From: Planctomycetota bacterium
GTDB taxonomy: Bacteria > Planctomycetota > UBA1135 > UBA2386
NCBI GenBank assembly: GCA_027621295.1
Contig: JAQCBR010000008.1
Location: 1 to 61,297 of the forward strand
DNA: 61,297 nt
Direction: 5' to 3'
Under the pieces are notes generated by a model. The model saw only the letters and a list, made by a program, of their open reading frames with translations. It did not search any database and was not told where the DNA came from. Position numbers and translations under genes: made by a program. This document shows, piece after piece, positions 52,894-61,245 of the stretch (position 1 is its first letter; the number at the start of each line of letters is the position of its first letter).

Positions 52894-53838
52894 CTATGTT
52901 CGTGAGTAGATGTGTTTGGCTTCCGATATGGTCAGCGCATTCTGGGCCACAAAGAATGCAGTCAGGAGCCCAACGTACTCCTGAACCAGTATGGTCTGAT
53001 AGTCGATGATACCAAGCACGAGCTCAGACGAAAGCACGTCAACCATGACCCTCTCGCTATTTCGGAAGACCACCACAGATCCGGCTGTTGTTGGTGGGAA
53101 AGTACGCCAATCGGAAGTCAGCAACTCTCCAGCGTGTGCCGAGGGCGCCGTTCCCGTCAGCTTGGCGGCTTCCGCTATCATCGCCTCGAGATCAACCTCT
53201 TTTGCGGGCGGGCGCGCTCCTCTCAGCGCCAGCAGCAACTTATCCATGCGCACGTTTTCTTGTTCTGTTTGTGCTGCAGGCAACTCCGGAATCGGGTCCC
53301 CGTGCCCAGCATCTACTAGGGCGTGCGCGGCATCGCGCGAAGCACGCGAGAGGAGATCGGCAACGCGTGTGAGTTGAGCGTGATAGTGGGCGTGAAATCC
53401 CCGAAGAACGCCAAGCTGTTTCGGGTCTATGGTGATGTCCCGCGGATTGAGCTCCTCATTTCGCGGAAGGACCTCGAAGGTGAGCTCGGCTAGATCGACG
53501 CGGGAGAAATGGATGACATCGAGGCTGTTGCGTTCATAGGCACGCGATATGGTCCCGCTGGCAGATGTCGAGTTCGCCTCATCCCTTGGCTGGGGATTCC
53601 AGAGTGCGGCGCGCCCGCCGGCAGCGCGGTAGCTGGCCGATAATGGGCTTTCTTCAAATTCAACCAGAAGGTGATCGAACGCGATCTGATGGAGCGACAA
53701 CGAATCGATCGGCGGTTGTGTCTGTGGCGCAGCGCCGCCGGGGGCTCGCGCGCCCGCCTCATCTGGGTGATTCATCAGGAGAGCCGCGAGCAACACCCCC
53801 GCGATCGCACAACCGATCCAACTCTTCCTCCAAGACAT
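52894..53838 (-). CDS. Membrane-anchored protein of unknown function (cassette copy 1, gene A)
   Basis: 314 residues. The start is the ATG at 53838, followed by a hydrophobic helix (WIGCAIAGVLLAALLMN) that acts as anchor or uncleaved signal. The rest is soluble, with a helical middle (LGVLRGFHAHYHAQLTRVAD, then SRASRDAAHALVDAGHGD) and a beta-rich end (GSVVVFRNSERVMVDVLSSEL). Base composition is visibly less GC-rich than in the chromosomal part. A similar layout (anchor, helical segment, then a VVF...VLS strand pair) is found in the protein at 57019, so the two may be distant paralogues. Unknown function. Confidence 0.55.
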   Translation of the reverse strand: MSWRKSWIGCAIAGVLLAALLMNHPDEAGARAPGGAAPQTQPPIDSLSLHQIAFDHLLVEFEESPLSASYRAAGGRAALWNPQPRDEANSTSASGTISRAYERNSLDVIHFSRVDLAELTFEVLPRNEELNPRDITIDPKQLGVLRGFHAHYHAQLTRVADLLSRASRDAAHALVDAGHGDPIPELPAAQTEQENVRMDKLLLALRGARPPAKEVDLEAMIAEAAKLTGTAPSAHAGELLTSDWRTFPPTTAGSVVVFRNSERVMVDVLSSELVLGIIDYQTILVQEYVGLLTAFFVAQNALTISEAKHIYSRT

Positions 53839-53909
53839 TGCGGCATCATGCTCGATCGACTCCGAAGAGTCTAGTCGATGTGCCCCTGCCTCCACTCTTC
53901 GGGCGGCTC

Positions 53910-54244
53910 TGACCTTCTCCCCACGAAGTGGACAGCTCACTTAAGTTGGGCGTGACGCCCAAGGAGCGAGCTGTGACTGACAAGAGACGACCGAGGCGGA
54001 AGTTCACCGCCGAACAGAAGGCCGAGGCGGTGCGCCTCGTCCGGGAGACGGGCAGCCTGGTCCAGGTTGCTCGGGATCTCGACCTGACCGAGTCCGCACT
54101 GCGGCACTGGTTCAAGCAGGCGGAGATCGACGCCGGCCGTGGAGCAGATGGCGACCTGACCAGTGAGGAGAAGGGTGAGCTCCGGCGGCTTCGGCGAGAG
54201 AACCGAACCCTCAAGATGGAGCGCGACTTCCTAAAAAAAGCCGC
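53910..54244 (+). mobile_element. IS3-family element X, left fragment
   Basis: Left inverted repeat starts TGACCTTC at 53910 and includes GTGGACAGCTCACTT, shared with element Y (at 55801) and, in part, with element Z (60319). The element ends abruptly at 54244 in the KKAA codons of orfA, where IS30 begins. Confidence 0.8.
53973..54244 (+). pseudogene. IS3 orfA (X), truncated by IS30
   Basis: GTG start at 53973 with AAGGAG six bases upstream. Encodes the helix-turn-helix part of an IS3-family transposase: RRKFTAEQKAEAVRLVRETG, DLDLTESALRHWFKQAEI, and the leucine-zipper-like LRRLRRENRTLKMERDFLKK. It ends at DFLKKAA, directly at the A7G slippery run used by the family for -1 frameshifting into orfB. 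OrfB is missing, replaced by IS30. Confidence 0.85.
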
Positions 54245-54270
54245 TGCAGGCTCAACCGATCAACGCAACA
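54245..54270 (+). repeat. IS30 left inverted repeat
   Basis: Begins TGCAGGCTCAACCGATC. Matches the right repeat (reverse complement of 55441-55466) at 19 of 26 positions. The same sequence reappears at 61246. Confidence 0.8.
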
Positions 54271-55400
54271 GCGTCCGCAGGACTTCGGAATCCGAGTGTC
54301 TTGCGCGGCCGCCGATTCAGGCGGCCTGCGTACTTGTTCAGCTCCTTCTGCGAGTATCCGGCCAGCGAAATGCCCTTCGGGAAGTACTGGCGGAGGAGGC
54401 GGTTCGTGTTCTCGTTCGACCCACGTTGCCAAGGACTGTTTGGGTCGCAGAAGTAGACCGGGATGCCGGTCTTCTTGGTCAGCGACGCGTGGCCTGCCAT
54501 CTCCATTCCGCGGTCCCAGGTGATCGAGCGCTTCAGCTCTGCTGGCAGGCTGCGTAGCTTCCGCGCAAGCGCGCCGACGACGCTCACCGTGTCCTTGCCG
54601 GCGACCTTGACGAGAATCGTCAGTCTTGAGTGACGCTCGACCAGGGTAGCGATGTGGCTGTTGCCAGAGCCGGCGATCAAGTCGCCTTCCCAGTGACCAG
54701 GTGTCATCCGCGTCTCGACTTCGCGCGGCCGTTCGCTGATCGGCACAGCGTCGATGATTCGCCCTCTGCCCTGTCCCGCCGTCGTCGAATTCCGTGAACG
54801 GCGCATGGTGCGTCGCGTCCGAAGCCGCTTCGTGAGGCTCTTCTCGACAACTCCTCGGGGTCGAATGTAGAGCGTGCGGTAGATCGTCTCATGCGACACG
54901 TGCCGAGAGGGGTCACTCGGGTACTCCACCTTCAGCCATCCGGCGATCTGTTCGGGTGACCAATCGAGCTTCAGCTTATCGGTCACCAGCCGCCTCAGGA
55001 CCGGCTCGGACTCGAGGCGGCAGGGACGAGGCCGGCGAGATCGATCCCACGCACGAGTGTCGGCGCTCGCAGCTCTGTAATTCGCCCGTCCGCCGTTTCG
55101 ACGCAGCTCGCGACTCACTGTGGATGGTGATCGCCCGATCCTGGCTGCGATGCCGCGAACCGTCTCGTCCGCCGCGATTCCTCTCGAGATTTCCTCTCGC
55201 TCCTCTCCAGAGAGCGTTGTTGGAGATCGCCTTCGCACCCGAGGTGAGATTCCTCCTCGAGCGGCCAGCAGACCGTGAATTGAGCCCGGCTGCTTCCCAA
55301 CAGCGCGAGCAATTTCACTCAGAGACTCCCCGTCCCGCCAACGCTCCCACACTTCCTGCCTGCAAGCCTCGGAGAGGCCCGGTCGACCAAGTCGTGCCAT
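54252..55400 (-). CDS. IS30-family transposase, intact
   Basis: 382 residues. N-terminal HTH regions: SLSEIARAVGKQPGSIHGLL and VRGIAARIGRSPSTVSRELRRNGG. The DDE catalytic residues are in WEGDLIAG (Asp), TWDRGMEMAGH (Asp) and NSPWQRGSNENTNRLLRQYF (Glu), the last one the IS30 signature. The protein is of family length, with no stop or shift, so the element may be active. Start at the ATG at 55400; the stop is seven bases from the left tip. Confidence 0.95.
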   Translation of the reverse strand: MARLGRPGLSEACRQEVWERWRDGESLSEIARAVGKQPGSIHGLLAARGGISPRVRRRSPTTLSGEEREEISRGIAADETVRGIAARIGRSPSTVSRELRRNGGRANYRAASADTRAWDRSRRPRPCRLESEPVLRRLVTDKLKLDWSPEQIAGWLKVEYPSDPSRHVSHETIYRTLYIRPRGVVEKSLTKRLRTRRTMRRSRNSTTAGQGRGRIIDAVPISERPREVETRMTPGHWEGDLIAGSGNSHIATLVERHSRLTILVKVAGKDTVSVVGALARKLRSLPAELKRSITWDRGMEMAGHASLTKKTGIPVYFCDPNSPWQRGSNENTNRLLRQYFPKGISLAGYSQKELNKYAGRLNRRPRKTLGFRSPADAVALIG

Positions 55401-55440
55401 GTGTCTACCTGATGGGCGAGAACCACGACCCCACGCGTCG

Positions 55441-55466
55441 TGTTGCGCCGATCGTCTGAACCTACC
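55441..55466 (-). repeat. IS30 right inverted repeat
   Basis: On the minus strand it begins GGTAGGTTCAGACGATC. Flanked on the outside by GCGGC, the end of IS3 element Y. Confidence 0.8.
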
Positions 55467-55738
55467 GCGGCTTTTTTTAGGAAGTCCCGCTCCTGCTGCA
55501 GGACGCGGTTCTCCCGGCGAAGCCGGCGCAGCTCATCCTTCTCGGCGCTGGTGAGCTCCCCGGCGGAGCCCTGGCCGTCGTCGATCTCCGCCTGCTTGAC
55601 CCAGCTCCGCAGCGCGGACACGGTCAGATCCAGATCGCGAGCGACCTGGCTGATGCTGCCGGTCTCTCGAACCAAGCGGACCGCCTCGGCCTTCTGCTCG
55701 GCGGTGAACTTCCTGCGGGGTCGCTGTTTGCCTGACAC
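55467..55738 (-). pseudogene. IS3 orfA (Y), truncated by IS30
   Basis: Minus-strand GTG start at 55738 with ATGGAG upstream, in the same position as in X. It reads RRKFTAEQKAEAVRLVRETG, LDLTVSALRSWVKQAEID and LQQERDFLKKAA, about four fifths identical to X by eye. It ends at the same codons as X. OrfB is absent. Confidence 0.85.
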
Positions 55739-55801
55739 AACTCGCTCCATGGGCATCTTGCCCGACTCAAGTGAGCTGTCCACCCGCTGGGGGGAAGGTC
55801 A
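55467..55801 (-). mobile_element. IS3-family element Y, fragment
   Basis: Its terminal repeat ends at 55801 (minus strand begins TGACCTTCCCCCCAGC). The fragment runs to the KKAA codons at 55467 where IS30 begins. It is related to X, but clearly a different copy. Confidence 0.8.
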
Positions 55802-56465
55802 CCAGGAGGGCGTCGGCCCGACCGCCATCTTCGACTTCCTGCGGCTCGAGCACGACGACTTCGACGGCAGCCTCTCCGCGGTCAAGCGACGGTGCGCGGC
55901 CCTGCGGCGCGCTCGCGCCACCGCACCCGAGGACGTCGCCATCCGCGTCGAGACGGACCCGGGCGAGGTCGCCCAGGTCGACTTCGGCTACGTCGGCAAG
56001 CTCTACGACCCCGACCGCGGCGTCCTGCGCAAGGCGTGGGTCTTCGTGATGACGCTGGGCTTCAGCCGCCACATGGTGGCGCGCATCACCTTCGACCAGA
56101 AGGTCGAGACGTGGCTCCGCGTGCACATCGAGTGCTTCGAGGAGCTGGGAGGTGTGCCGAAGACGATCGTCCCGGACAACCTCAAGGCGGCGGTGACACG
56201 CGCGGCCTTCGGCGTCGACGGGGAGACCGAACTCAACCGCAGCTACCGCGAGCTCGCCCGCCACTACGGCTTCGTCGTCGACCCGACACCACCTCGCAGC
56301 CCGGAGAAGAAGGGCAAGGTCGAGTCCTCCGTGCGCTACGTGAAGACCAACTACTTCAAGGCGCACGCCCCGGAGGACATCCGCGACGCCGAGGCGGGCC
56401 TGCAGCGCTGGCTGATCGAGATCGCGGGGCAGCGCCGCCACGGCACGACCGGGCGCAGCGAGGTA
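55802..56465 (+). pseudogene. IS21-family transposase (IstA) internal fragment
   Basis: The open frame reads the rve-type catalytic core: VAQVDFGYVGKLYD (first Asp), KAWVFVMTLGFSRHMVARIT, GGVPKTIVPDNLKAAV (second Asp), and TPPRSPEKKGKVESSVRYVK (Glu), followed by QRRHGTTGR. The 5' part (HTH) is missing because IS3-Y begins directly at 55801, and the C-terminal tail and IstB are missing beyond 56465. The frame is uninterrupted in what remains. Confidence 0.85.
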
Positions 56466-56471
56466 GGTGAT

Positions 56472-56791
56472 TCAAGCTTCGTGTCCGGGCTGGGACCCGC
56501 GGATCACGGTTGCGGACATCGACGAGGCGTGTCGAGGAGCGTTCTTCGCGCGGCAGACGCGCGGATCGTCCATCGAGCGGTCATCAACCTCGTCCACGTC
56601 GGGATCGACGACCTCAACTGCCGCGACGCCGGGCCTCGCATCGACCTCCTGACGGAGTGGTGCGACCACCAGCCCAGTGTCCCGCACGGAACCCCCGAGC
56701 GCTCGGCAAGCTCGCGAAGGCTCGAGCCCTCGCGGTCACGAACGGCAACTAGGCACTCGATCCCGCTCCGACGCTGACTGCGCTTCGACAT
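56472..56791 (-). pseudogene. IS66-type TnpA-like remnant, frameshifted
   Basis: From the ATG at 56791 the minus strand reads CLVAVRDREGSSLRELAERSG and VPCGTLGWWSH, the pattern of the small HTH protein of IS66 elements. Near 56670 the pattern continues in another frame (LRQEVDARPGVAAVEVVDPD) to a stop at 56472. Length is right for TnpA. Weak match, so the family call is tentative. From 56792 to 57018 I see no gene. Confidence 0.35.
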
Positions 56792-57018
56792 CCCGCAGAT
56801 GGTCCGCCGTTGCCGCGAGGATCCCGGGTAGACGTGGCGGAACCGCCACGTCCGGCCTGACCACCACGAACGGCTTCGGCTCGCCGTCCGGGCCGATGGA
56901 ACTGGGCGACTCGGCACCGCCAAAGCGCGCGGCGCACCCGTCTCCCGCGCCTTGCCAGCCCCGATCTCGCTCAGGTCGTCGAGGTGGATGTCGTGACCGA
57001 TCCGGCGGCTGACGCTGG

Positions 57019-57792
57019 CTACATCCCCTCGATGAAGGAGCGCAGTGCGTCAGTTCTCGCGTCTTTCAGTTCGCGCAGGCGATCGGATAGGACGAACACC
57101 TCGGGAGAATCGCGACGATGAACGAACACCAAGAGCTGTGTGCCGTTCCGCCAGCCGCCAATCGACATTTGCCAGAAGTCTCGACCTTGCTCTCCGTACG
57201 CTTCCTCGAGTTCTCGCTTCACCTCTTGGATTTGCTCCGGCGCAGGCCGTCCGAGGTCGTCGGTCGTCTGGACTTGACGGACGTTGCCGCGGTGCGCGGC
57301 ACTTGCCATCGACTCATCGAGTTGCGTCGCTAGCTGGCGCTCTAGCGGTTCGATGCTGGCGTTGTGAGCCTCCAAGATCTCGTCGAGGCGTTGCCGCTGC
57401 CAGCCGTTCGGTCTCTTGTTGAGCGGATTCAGGCGGGCATCACGCAAGACGGACTCAGCAGTGACGGAAGGGGCCTGAACGATCGCCCTCTCGAATCCAG
57501 CGCTCCGGCCCATGACCCACTTGATGAACGCGTCACGGTCGGTTGGGGGCACTAGCGGTGCGAGGTCACGGGACTGCGACTCGCCGGACGAGCGCCTCGT
57601 TTGGCTCTCCGGCTCCGCAGAGGCTCTCTGGGGTGGCTCGTCGTTGCCGATAGTTGCTGGCCTGACCACGGACTCGGACTCTGGCGGCGGCCGCCGAACG
57701 GCAGCCGGTTCGCCGGAGACCTGCCAGAGCAGCCAGGCACCGAGAGCACAACAGGCGAGTGCCGATAGCGCCAGTACAACATGTCGTGGCAT
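57019..57792 (-). CDS. Membrane-anchored protein of unknown function (cassette copy 2, gene A)
   Basis: 257 residues. Start at the ATG at 57792, where a hydrophobic anchor begins (HVVLALSALACCALGAWLLW). A Ser/Glu/Arg-rich linker to about residue 100 leads to a helical unit (GWQRQRLDEILEAHNASIEP, LATQLDESMASAAHRGNV) and a beta-rich end (WRNGTQLLVFVHRRDSPEVF, VLSDRLRELKDA). The layout is that of the protein at 52894: anchor, helical segment, VF-strand then VLS. Sequence identity is low and should be tested. Lies 52 bases downstream of the small secreted gene, so they probably form an operon. Unknown function. Confidence 0.55.
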   Translation of the reverse strand: MPRHVVLALSALACCALGAWLLWQVSGEPAAVRRPPPESESVVRPATIGNDEPPQRASAEPESQTRRSSGESQSRDLAPLVPPTDRDAFIKWVMGRSAGFERAIVQAPSVTAESVLRDARLNPLNKRPNGWQRQRLDEILEAHNASIEPLERQLATQLDESMASAAHRGNVRQVQTTDDLGRPAPEQIQEVKRELEEAYGEQGRDFWQMSIGGWRNGTQLLVFVHRRDSPEVFVLSDRLRELKDARTDALRSFIEGM

Positions 57793-57844
57793 CAACCACC
57801 TCGGACTAGAATGACTGTCTGCCTGAGAGCAGGCCGTATCCGGC

Positions 57845-58303
57845 TCACTCGCCGATGACGCCAGGGCACGGGCCGCAGGAGTTGATGACCCATCCGATGC
57901 CCGCAGCGCCAATGCTCAAGTAGCCCGTCACGCTCTCCCCGCAAGGCAGACCTCCACCTCCCGAACTCCAGTAGGCGACGGCCTGGAAAAGGCCCTCTGA
58001 TTCGTACGATATGGTGGAGTTCTGACCGCCCGAGTTCACGTTGATGGGCGGATACGGGCCGCCGGGCACGGGGTTGATCACGATGATCTCGAGCACCCAA
58101 ATGAGCTCGCAGGGACTGTTCTTGACGCAAGCCGCCGGTGGTCCGTGACACTCCCCCGGCACGTGCGTAGCCTGGTGCATCACCGCAATAACATAACCCG
58201 CTGCGCCGACGGCGTCATGCACCGCGGGCCCGCACTCGGCGCACTTCTGCGCCGAAACTGCACCACTCACAAGCAAGCAAACTACTGCCGCGAGACGTAG
58301 CAT
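57845..58303 (-). CDS. Small Cys-rich secreted protein (cassette copy 2, gene B)
   Basis: 152 residues, intact. Signal peptide ends near VSA-QK (residue 18). The mature part contains CAECGP, GECHGPPAACVKNSPCELIW, LPCGESVTG and a C-terminal NSCGPCPG. Ten or so cysteines suggest disulfide bonds. The arrangement of a Cys followed by a strand (CELIWVLEIIVI) and a terminal CxxC block recalls the protein at 52368. Upstream (58304-58540) no gene or clear promoter was recognised. Function unknown. Confidence 0.6.
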   Translation of the reverse strand: MLRLAAVVCLLVSGAVSAQKCAECGPAVHDAVGAAGYVIAVMHQATHVPGECHGPPAACVKNSPCELIWVLEIIVINPVPGGPYPPINVNSGGQNSTISYESEGLFQAVAYWSSGGGGLPCGESVTGYLSIGAAGIGWVINSCGPCPGVIGE

Positions 58304-58540
58304 GGCCTTCCTTCTCCTCGTGAAAGAGATGCATAGCTTCTGCCGCTATCCCCAGCGGCGAGTCGAAGCAGTATCGGGGCTCGCACTCGCTGCCTCCGAG
58401 TGCCCCATTCTATCGGCCCGCGGAGCGAGAGCCAAGCCGCGGTCGAGTCTAGGACCACTTTGTTGGCCCCGTCCCGGGGCGCGGATTTCCTTTCTGGCAG
58501 ATTCTTGGCAACTGCGGTCGAGCGGATCGTACCAGCGTAG

Positions 58541-58831
58541 ATGACGGCATCACCATCACTTACGCTCGTTCGGGATTTCGATCCGCGGCTCATGTACGGC
58601 GCGACCCTGGACGCCGCTTTGGTCGAACTCCGGCAAGACCTGGAGCGAGTTGCTGATCTGGGCGCCGAAGGCCGGTCGTTCGAGGAGCTGATCGGCGAAG
58701 TCCGCAGCGCGATCTACCGCACCGGGCTCGAAGCTCTGCGGGCCGCGACGGAGATGCTCGATACGCGGGTGCCGGTGGTCGAGCGCGACGGCGCGCGCTT
58801 GCGCTTTCGCGGCATCGCTCCGAAGAACTCT
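58541..58831 (+). pseudogene. ISKra4-like transposase N-terminal fragment, cut by the IS110 element
   Basis: Reads MTASPSLTLVRDFDPRLMYG to RFRGIAPKN, with FEELIGEVRSAIYRTGLEAL and PVVERDGARLRFRGIAPKN in the pattern of the N-terminal part of ISKra4-like transposases. The reading frame is destroyed at 58831 where the IS110-type repeat begins. A continuation fragment (60288-60318) reads WLTPFGVM, the expected next motif. Family call tentative; the split is well supported. Confidence 0.5.
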
Positions 58832-58851
58832 TATGACCGCCATCAACCCCC
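58832..58851 (+). repeat. Inverted repeat, IS1111-type element, transposase-3' end
   Basis: Begins TATGACCGCCATC. Exact reverse complement lies at 60268-60287. Confidence 0.9.
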
Positions 58852-59100
58852 GTCCCGGGAACTGAGCACGATTTCTGTATGCGCATGAAACGTCCTGAGG
58901 GGAATCGCGGGAGCCAGGGCGACGGCTGGATTCGACGGTCGATCAGACTCTTATTCGGGGATTGGCTACCCCATGATGGGATGCGTCTTGAGGGCTGCCT
59001 CGATCTGGCTGCTGTGATCGGAACACACAATTCTTGACGAGGATTCCCTTCACCGCACCGACCACCACGAGCTCCCGCGGTTCCTTTCAGTGTCTTCTTC
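58852..59100 (-). ncRNA. Probable bridge/seek RNA region of the IS1111-type element
   Basis: The only long non-coding part of the element lies downstream (3') of the transposase, which is where IS1111-group elements encode their guide RNA, as established for this group. The other flank is just about 30 bases. RNA boundaries cannot be read from the sequence alone. Confidence 0.4.
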
Positions 59101-60234
59101 TCAGGCTGCTTGATGGCCCTCCGGAGGTGTGCGGCTTGTAGGGCATTTGGTGGTCGCTATCGACCACATGAACCCGACGAGTTCGCGAGCCACGGCCGTT
59201 ATGGCTACCTGCGACTTCTTGCCGCGCCCGAGCAACGCTCGATAACGGCGACAGAGCCGGACCTGCGCCTTCCAGGCAATGTCCTTTGCTTCTTGAGGTA
59301 CGTCTGCCGGCATGTGCTGGCGCATGTACGCGCCGACCTTCGGCCTCTGCCGGTAGCTCCAGGCCGCCGCATACAGCAATCGTCGGACCGACGAGTTGCC
59401 GCTCTTGGTGATTCCACGTCCTCTGACTTTCGATCCGCTCGAGTGCTCGCCTGGATTCAGGCCGAGGAACGCCATGAGCTGCTTGGGGTTCTCGAATCTT
59501 CCGATGTCACCGACCTCGGCGACGACAGTCACCGCGACGATGAGCCCGACTCCTCTCAGGCTCTGAAGGACGTTCACGAGAGGCCCGAGCGACCAGGCCG
59601 GAACCAGCGCGCGCATCTGTTCCTCGATGTGCGCTTGCCGATCCAGCGCCTGCTCCACCGCGTTGATGTACCCCTGCAGTGTGATCTGCTGCGCGATGAA
59701 CTGGAACTGCTGATTCGACAACCAGGTCATGTGCCTCCCTGTCCAAGGCTTCGAGGGATAGCGACGGTCGTGTCGTAGCAGGAAGCTCTGGATCCGTTGC
59801 CGCCCTACTTTCAGGTCCTTGTTGGCGGCGTGGCGGGCGCGAACAAGGTCCCGCATCGCTTCGTGGAGAGGATCGGGAACCCAGACGCTCGTGAGTTCGC
59901 CGGCACGCGCGAGCCGAGCCAGGGAAATGGCATCTCGGTGGTCGTTCTTCACACGACCCCCTGGACGCCGCGGGATCCGCGACGGTGCCACCACGTCGCA
60001 CTCCAAGCCGTTCGACTCCAGGAATCGAAACACCTCGTAGCCGCACGGGCCAGCCTCGTAGACGAAGTGAAGCGGCGCGCCCTTCTTGCCCAGCGCCTTG
60101 ATCAAGCCGCGCAGATGACCGGAGTCGTTCGGCATGTTTCCCCAGAAACGAACTTCGCCATCTCGCCCCGCCTCAGCGATCGCGACGGCGATCGAGTCCT
60201 TGTGAACGTCCAACCCGATGAGCATCTGATCCAT
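59101..60234 (-). CDS. IS110-family DEDD transposase
   Basis: 377 residues, intact. The RuvC-like DEDD domain: IGLDVHKDSIAVAI (first Asp near 9), VYEAGPCGYEV (Glu near 60), and KNDHRDAISLARLA (Asp pair near 100). The C-terminal transposase_20 domain has LRGVGLIVAVTVVAEVGDIG and FLGLNPGEHSSGSK followed by the conserved Ser-region GITKSGNSSVRRLL. Length typical. These enzymes are guided by an RNA encoded in the element. Confidence 0.95.
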   Translation of the reverse strand: MDQMLIGLDVHKDSIAVAIAEAGRDGEVRFWGNMPNDSGHLRGLIKALGKKGAPLHFVYEAGPCGYEVFRFLESNGLECDVVAPSRIPRRPGGRVKNDHRDAISLARLARAGELTSVWVPDPLHEAMRDLVRARHAANKDLKVGRQRIQSFLLRHDRRYPSKPWTGRHMTWLSNQQFQFIAQQITLQGYINAVEQALDRQAHIEEQMRALVPAWSLGPLVNVLQSLRGVGLIVAVTVVAEVGDIGRFENPKQLMAFLGLNPGEHSSGSKVRGRGITKSGNSSVRRLLYAAAWSYRQRPKVGAYMRQHMPADVPQEAKDIAWKAQVRLCRRYRALLGRGKKSQVAITAVARELVGFMWSIATTKCPTSRTPPEGHQAA

Positions 60235-60267
60235 GGAAACCTCCCGAGCTACAAGGATGCCCGATCA

Positions 60268-60287
60268 GGGGGTTGATGGCGGTCATA
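60268..60287 (-). repeat. Inverted repeat, IS1111-type element, transposase-5' end
   Basis: Minus strand begins TATGACCGCCATC. Perfect match over 20 bases to 58832-58851. Confidence 0.9.
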
Positions 60288-60318
60288 TCATCTGGCTGAC
60301 GCCGTTCGGTGTGATGAA
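60288..60318 (+). pseudogene. ISKra4-like transposase, second fragment between IS110 and IS3
   Basis: 31 bases between the two elements encode WLTPFGVM in a frame that can rejoin the fragment ending at APKN (58827). Cut on the right by the IS3-Z end (TGACC at 60319). Confidence 0.5.
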
Positions 60319-61245
60319 TGACCCTACCCCCGTTCAGTGGACAGCGGGGATCACGCCGCGGGCGCGGCGATCAGTCTCGCCTCGAACTCGGCCGGGCTGA
60401 GGTAGCCCAGGTGAGAGTGGCGACGTCGACGGTTGTAGAAGATCTCGATGTAGTCGTGAATCGCCGACCTCGCAGATCGGCGGGTTGGCCATCGCTGGCG
60501 ATGGACGAGTTCGGTTTTGAGGGTGCCGAAGAAGCTCTCGACGACCGCGTTGTCGTAGCAGTTGCCACGGCGGCTCATGCTGCAAGCCAGGCCGCGCTGG
60601 CGCAGGACACGCTGGAACGCCTCGCTGGCGTACTGCGACCCACGGTCCGAGTGGTGGAGCGCGCCCGGAGCCGGATGACGGTGACCGCATGCCATCGTGA
60701 GGGCATCGACGACCAGCTCGGCACGCATGTGGTCACCCATCGACCACCCGATCACCCGACGCGACGCCAGGTCCATGACGACCGCCAGGTAGAGCCAGCC
60801 TTCCCCCGTCTCGACGTAGGTGATGTCGGAGGCCCAGGCCGTGTCGATCTCCGCGAGCGTGAACGCCCGGTCGAGCTTGTTGGGATGCACGGGCAGCGCG
60901 TGGCGCGAGTCCGTCGTGCGAACCGCCGCCGAAACACGCCGTGGAGGCCCTCCTGCGCCATCAGGCGGGCGATGCGCTTGCGGTTCACGGAGTGGCCGCG
61001 ATGTCGCAGCTCGGCATGGACGCGAGGGCTCCCGTAGGTCCCGTGGCTCGCGCGGTGGATTTCCAAGATCTCGGTTGTGAGCTTCGCGTTCTCGGCCTTC
61101 GCCCTCGAAGGTGGCCGGGAACGCGAAGCGTAGAAGCCGCTCCTCGAGACCCCGAGCACGCGGCACATCAGGGCGATCGGGAAGTTGGCCCTCTCCGCCT
61201 CGATCAGCTCGAACGCCGATCGCTGTCCTTGGCGAAGAAGGCCGC
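60319..61245 (-). mobile_element. IS3-family element Z, orfB side
   Basis: The right end on the minus strand is the inverted repeat at 60319-60345 (TGACCCTACCCCCGTTC, then AGTGGACAGC). The element is cut at 61245 (GCCGC) by a second IS30 copy; its orfA would lie beyond the window. Confidence 0.8.
60351..61245 (-). pseudogene. IS3 orfB (Z), frameshifted and cut by IS30
   Basis: The first part reads SAFELIEAERANFPIALMCRV and LGVSRSGFYASR (the orfB start), then HGTYGSPRVHAELRHRGHSV. Near 60915 the frame changes from RRRFARRT to RTTDSRHALPVHPNKLDRAF, an apparent one-base deletion. The DDE residues are in SDITYVETGEGWLYLAVVMD, HHSDRGSQYAS and NAVVESFFGTLKTEL. The orfA-frame tail AFFAKDSDRRSS is visible at the IS30 junction. 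The element cannot make a full transposase. Confidence 0.85.

Larger units (their letters stand above)
54245..55466. mobile_element. IS30-family element, complete (1222 bp)
   Basis: Bounded by 26-base inverted repeats (54245-54270 and 55441-55466, 19 of 26 matching). Its length agrees with IS30 itself (1221 bp as I recall). Both ends abut an IS3 orfA at the same place (GCCGC). Its transposase gene is intact on the minus strand. Confidence 0.88.
58832..60287. mobile_element. IS110/IS1111-type element, complete
   Basis: A 20-base perfect inverted repeat (58832-58851 and 60268-60287) encloses an intact transposase and a 250-base non-coding stretch. IS1111-group members have such subterminal repeats, while other IS110 members do not. 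Inserted in an ISKra4-like transposase gene. Confidence 0.85.

Noticed and set aside
54245..55466. Target duplication around the first IS30 copy
   Set aside because: The flanks (GCCGC and GCGGC) are inverted, not direct; they belong to two different IS3 copies.
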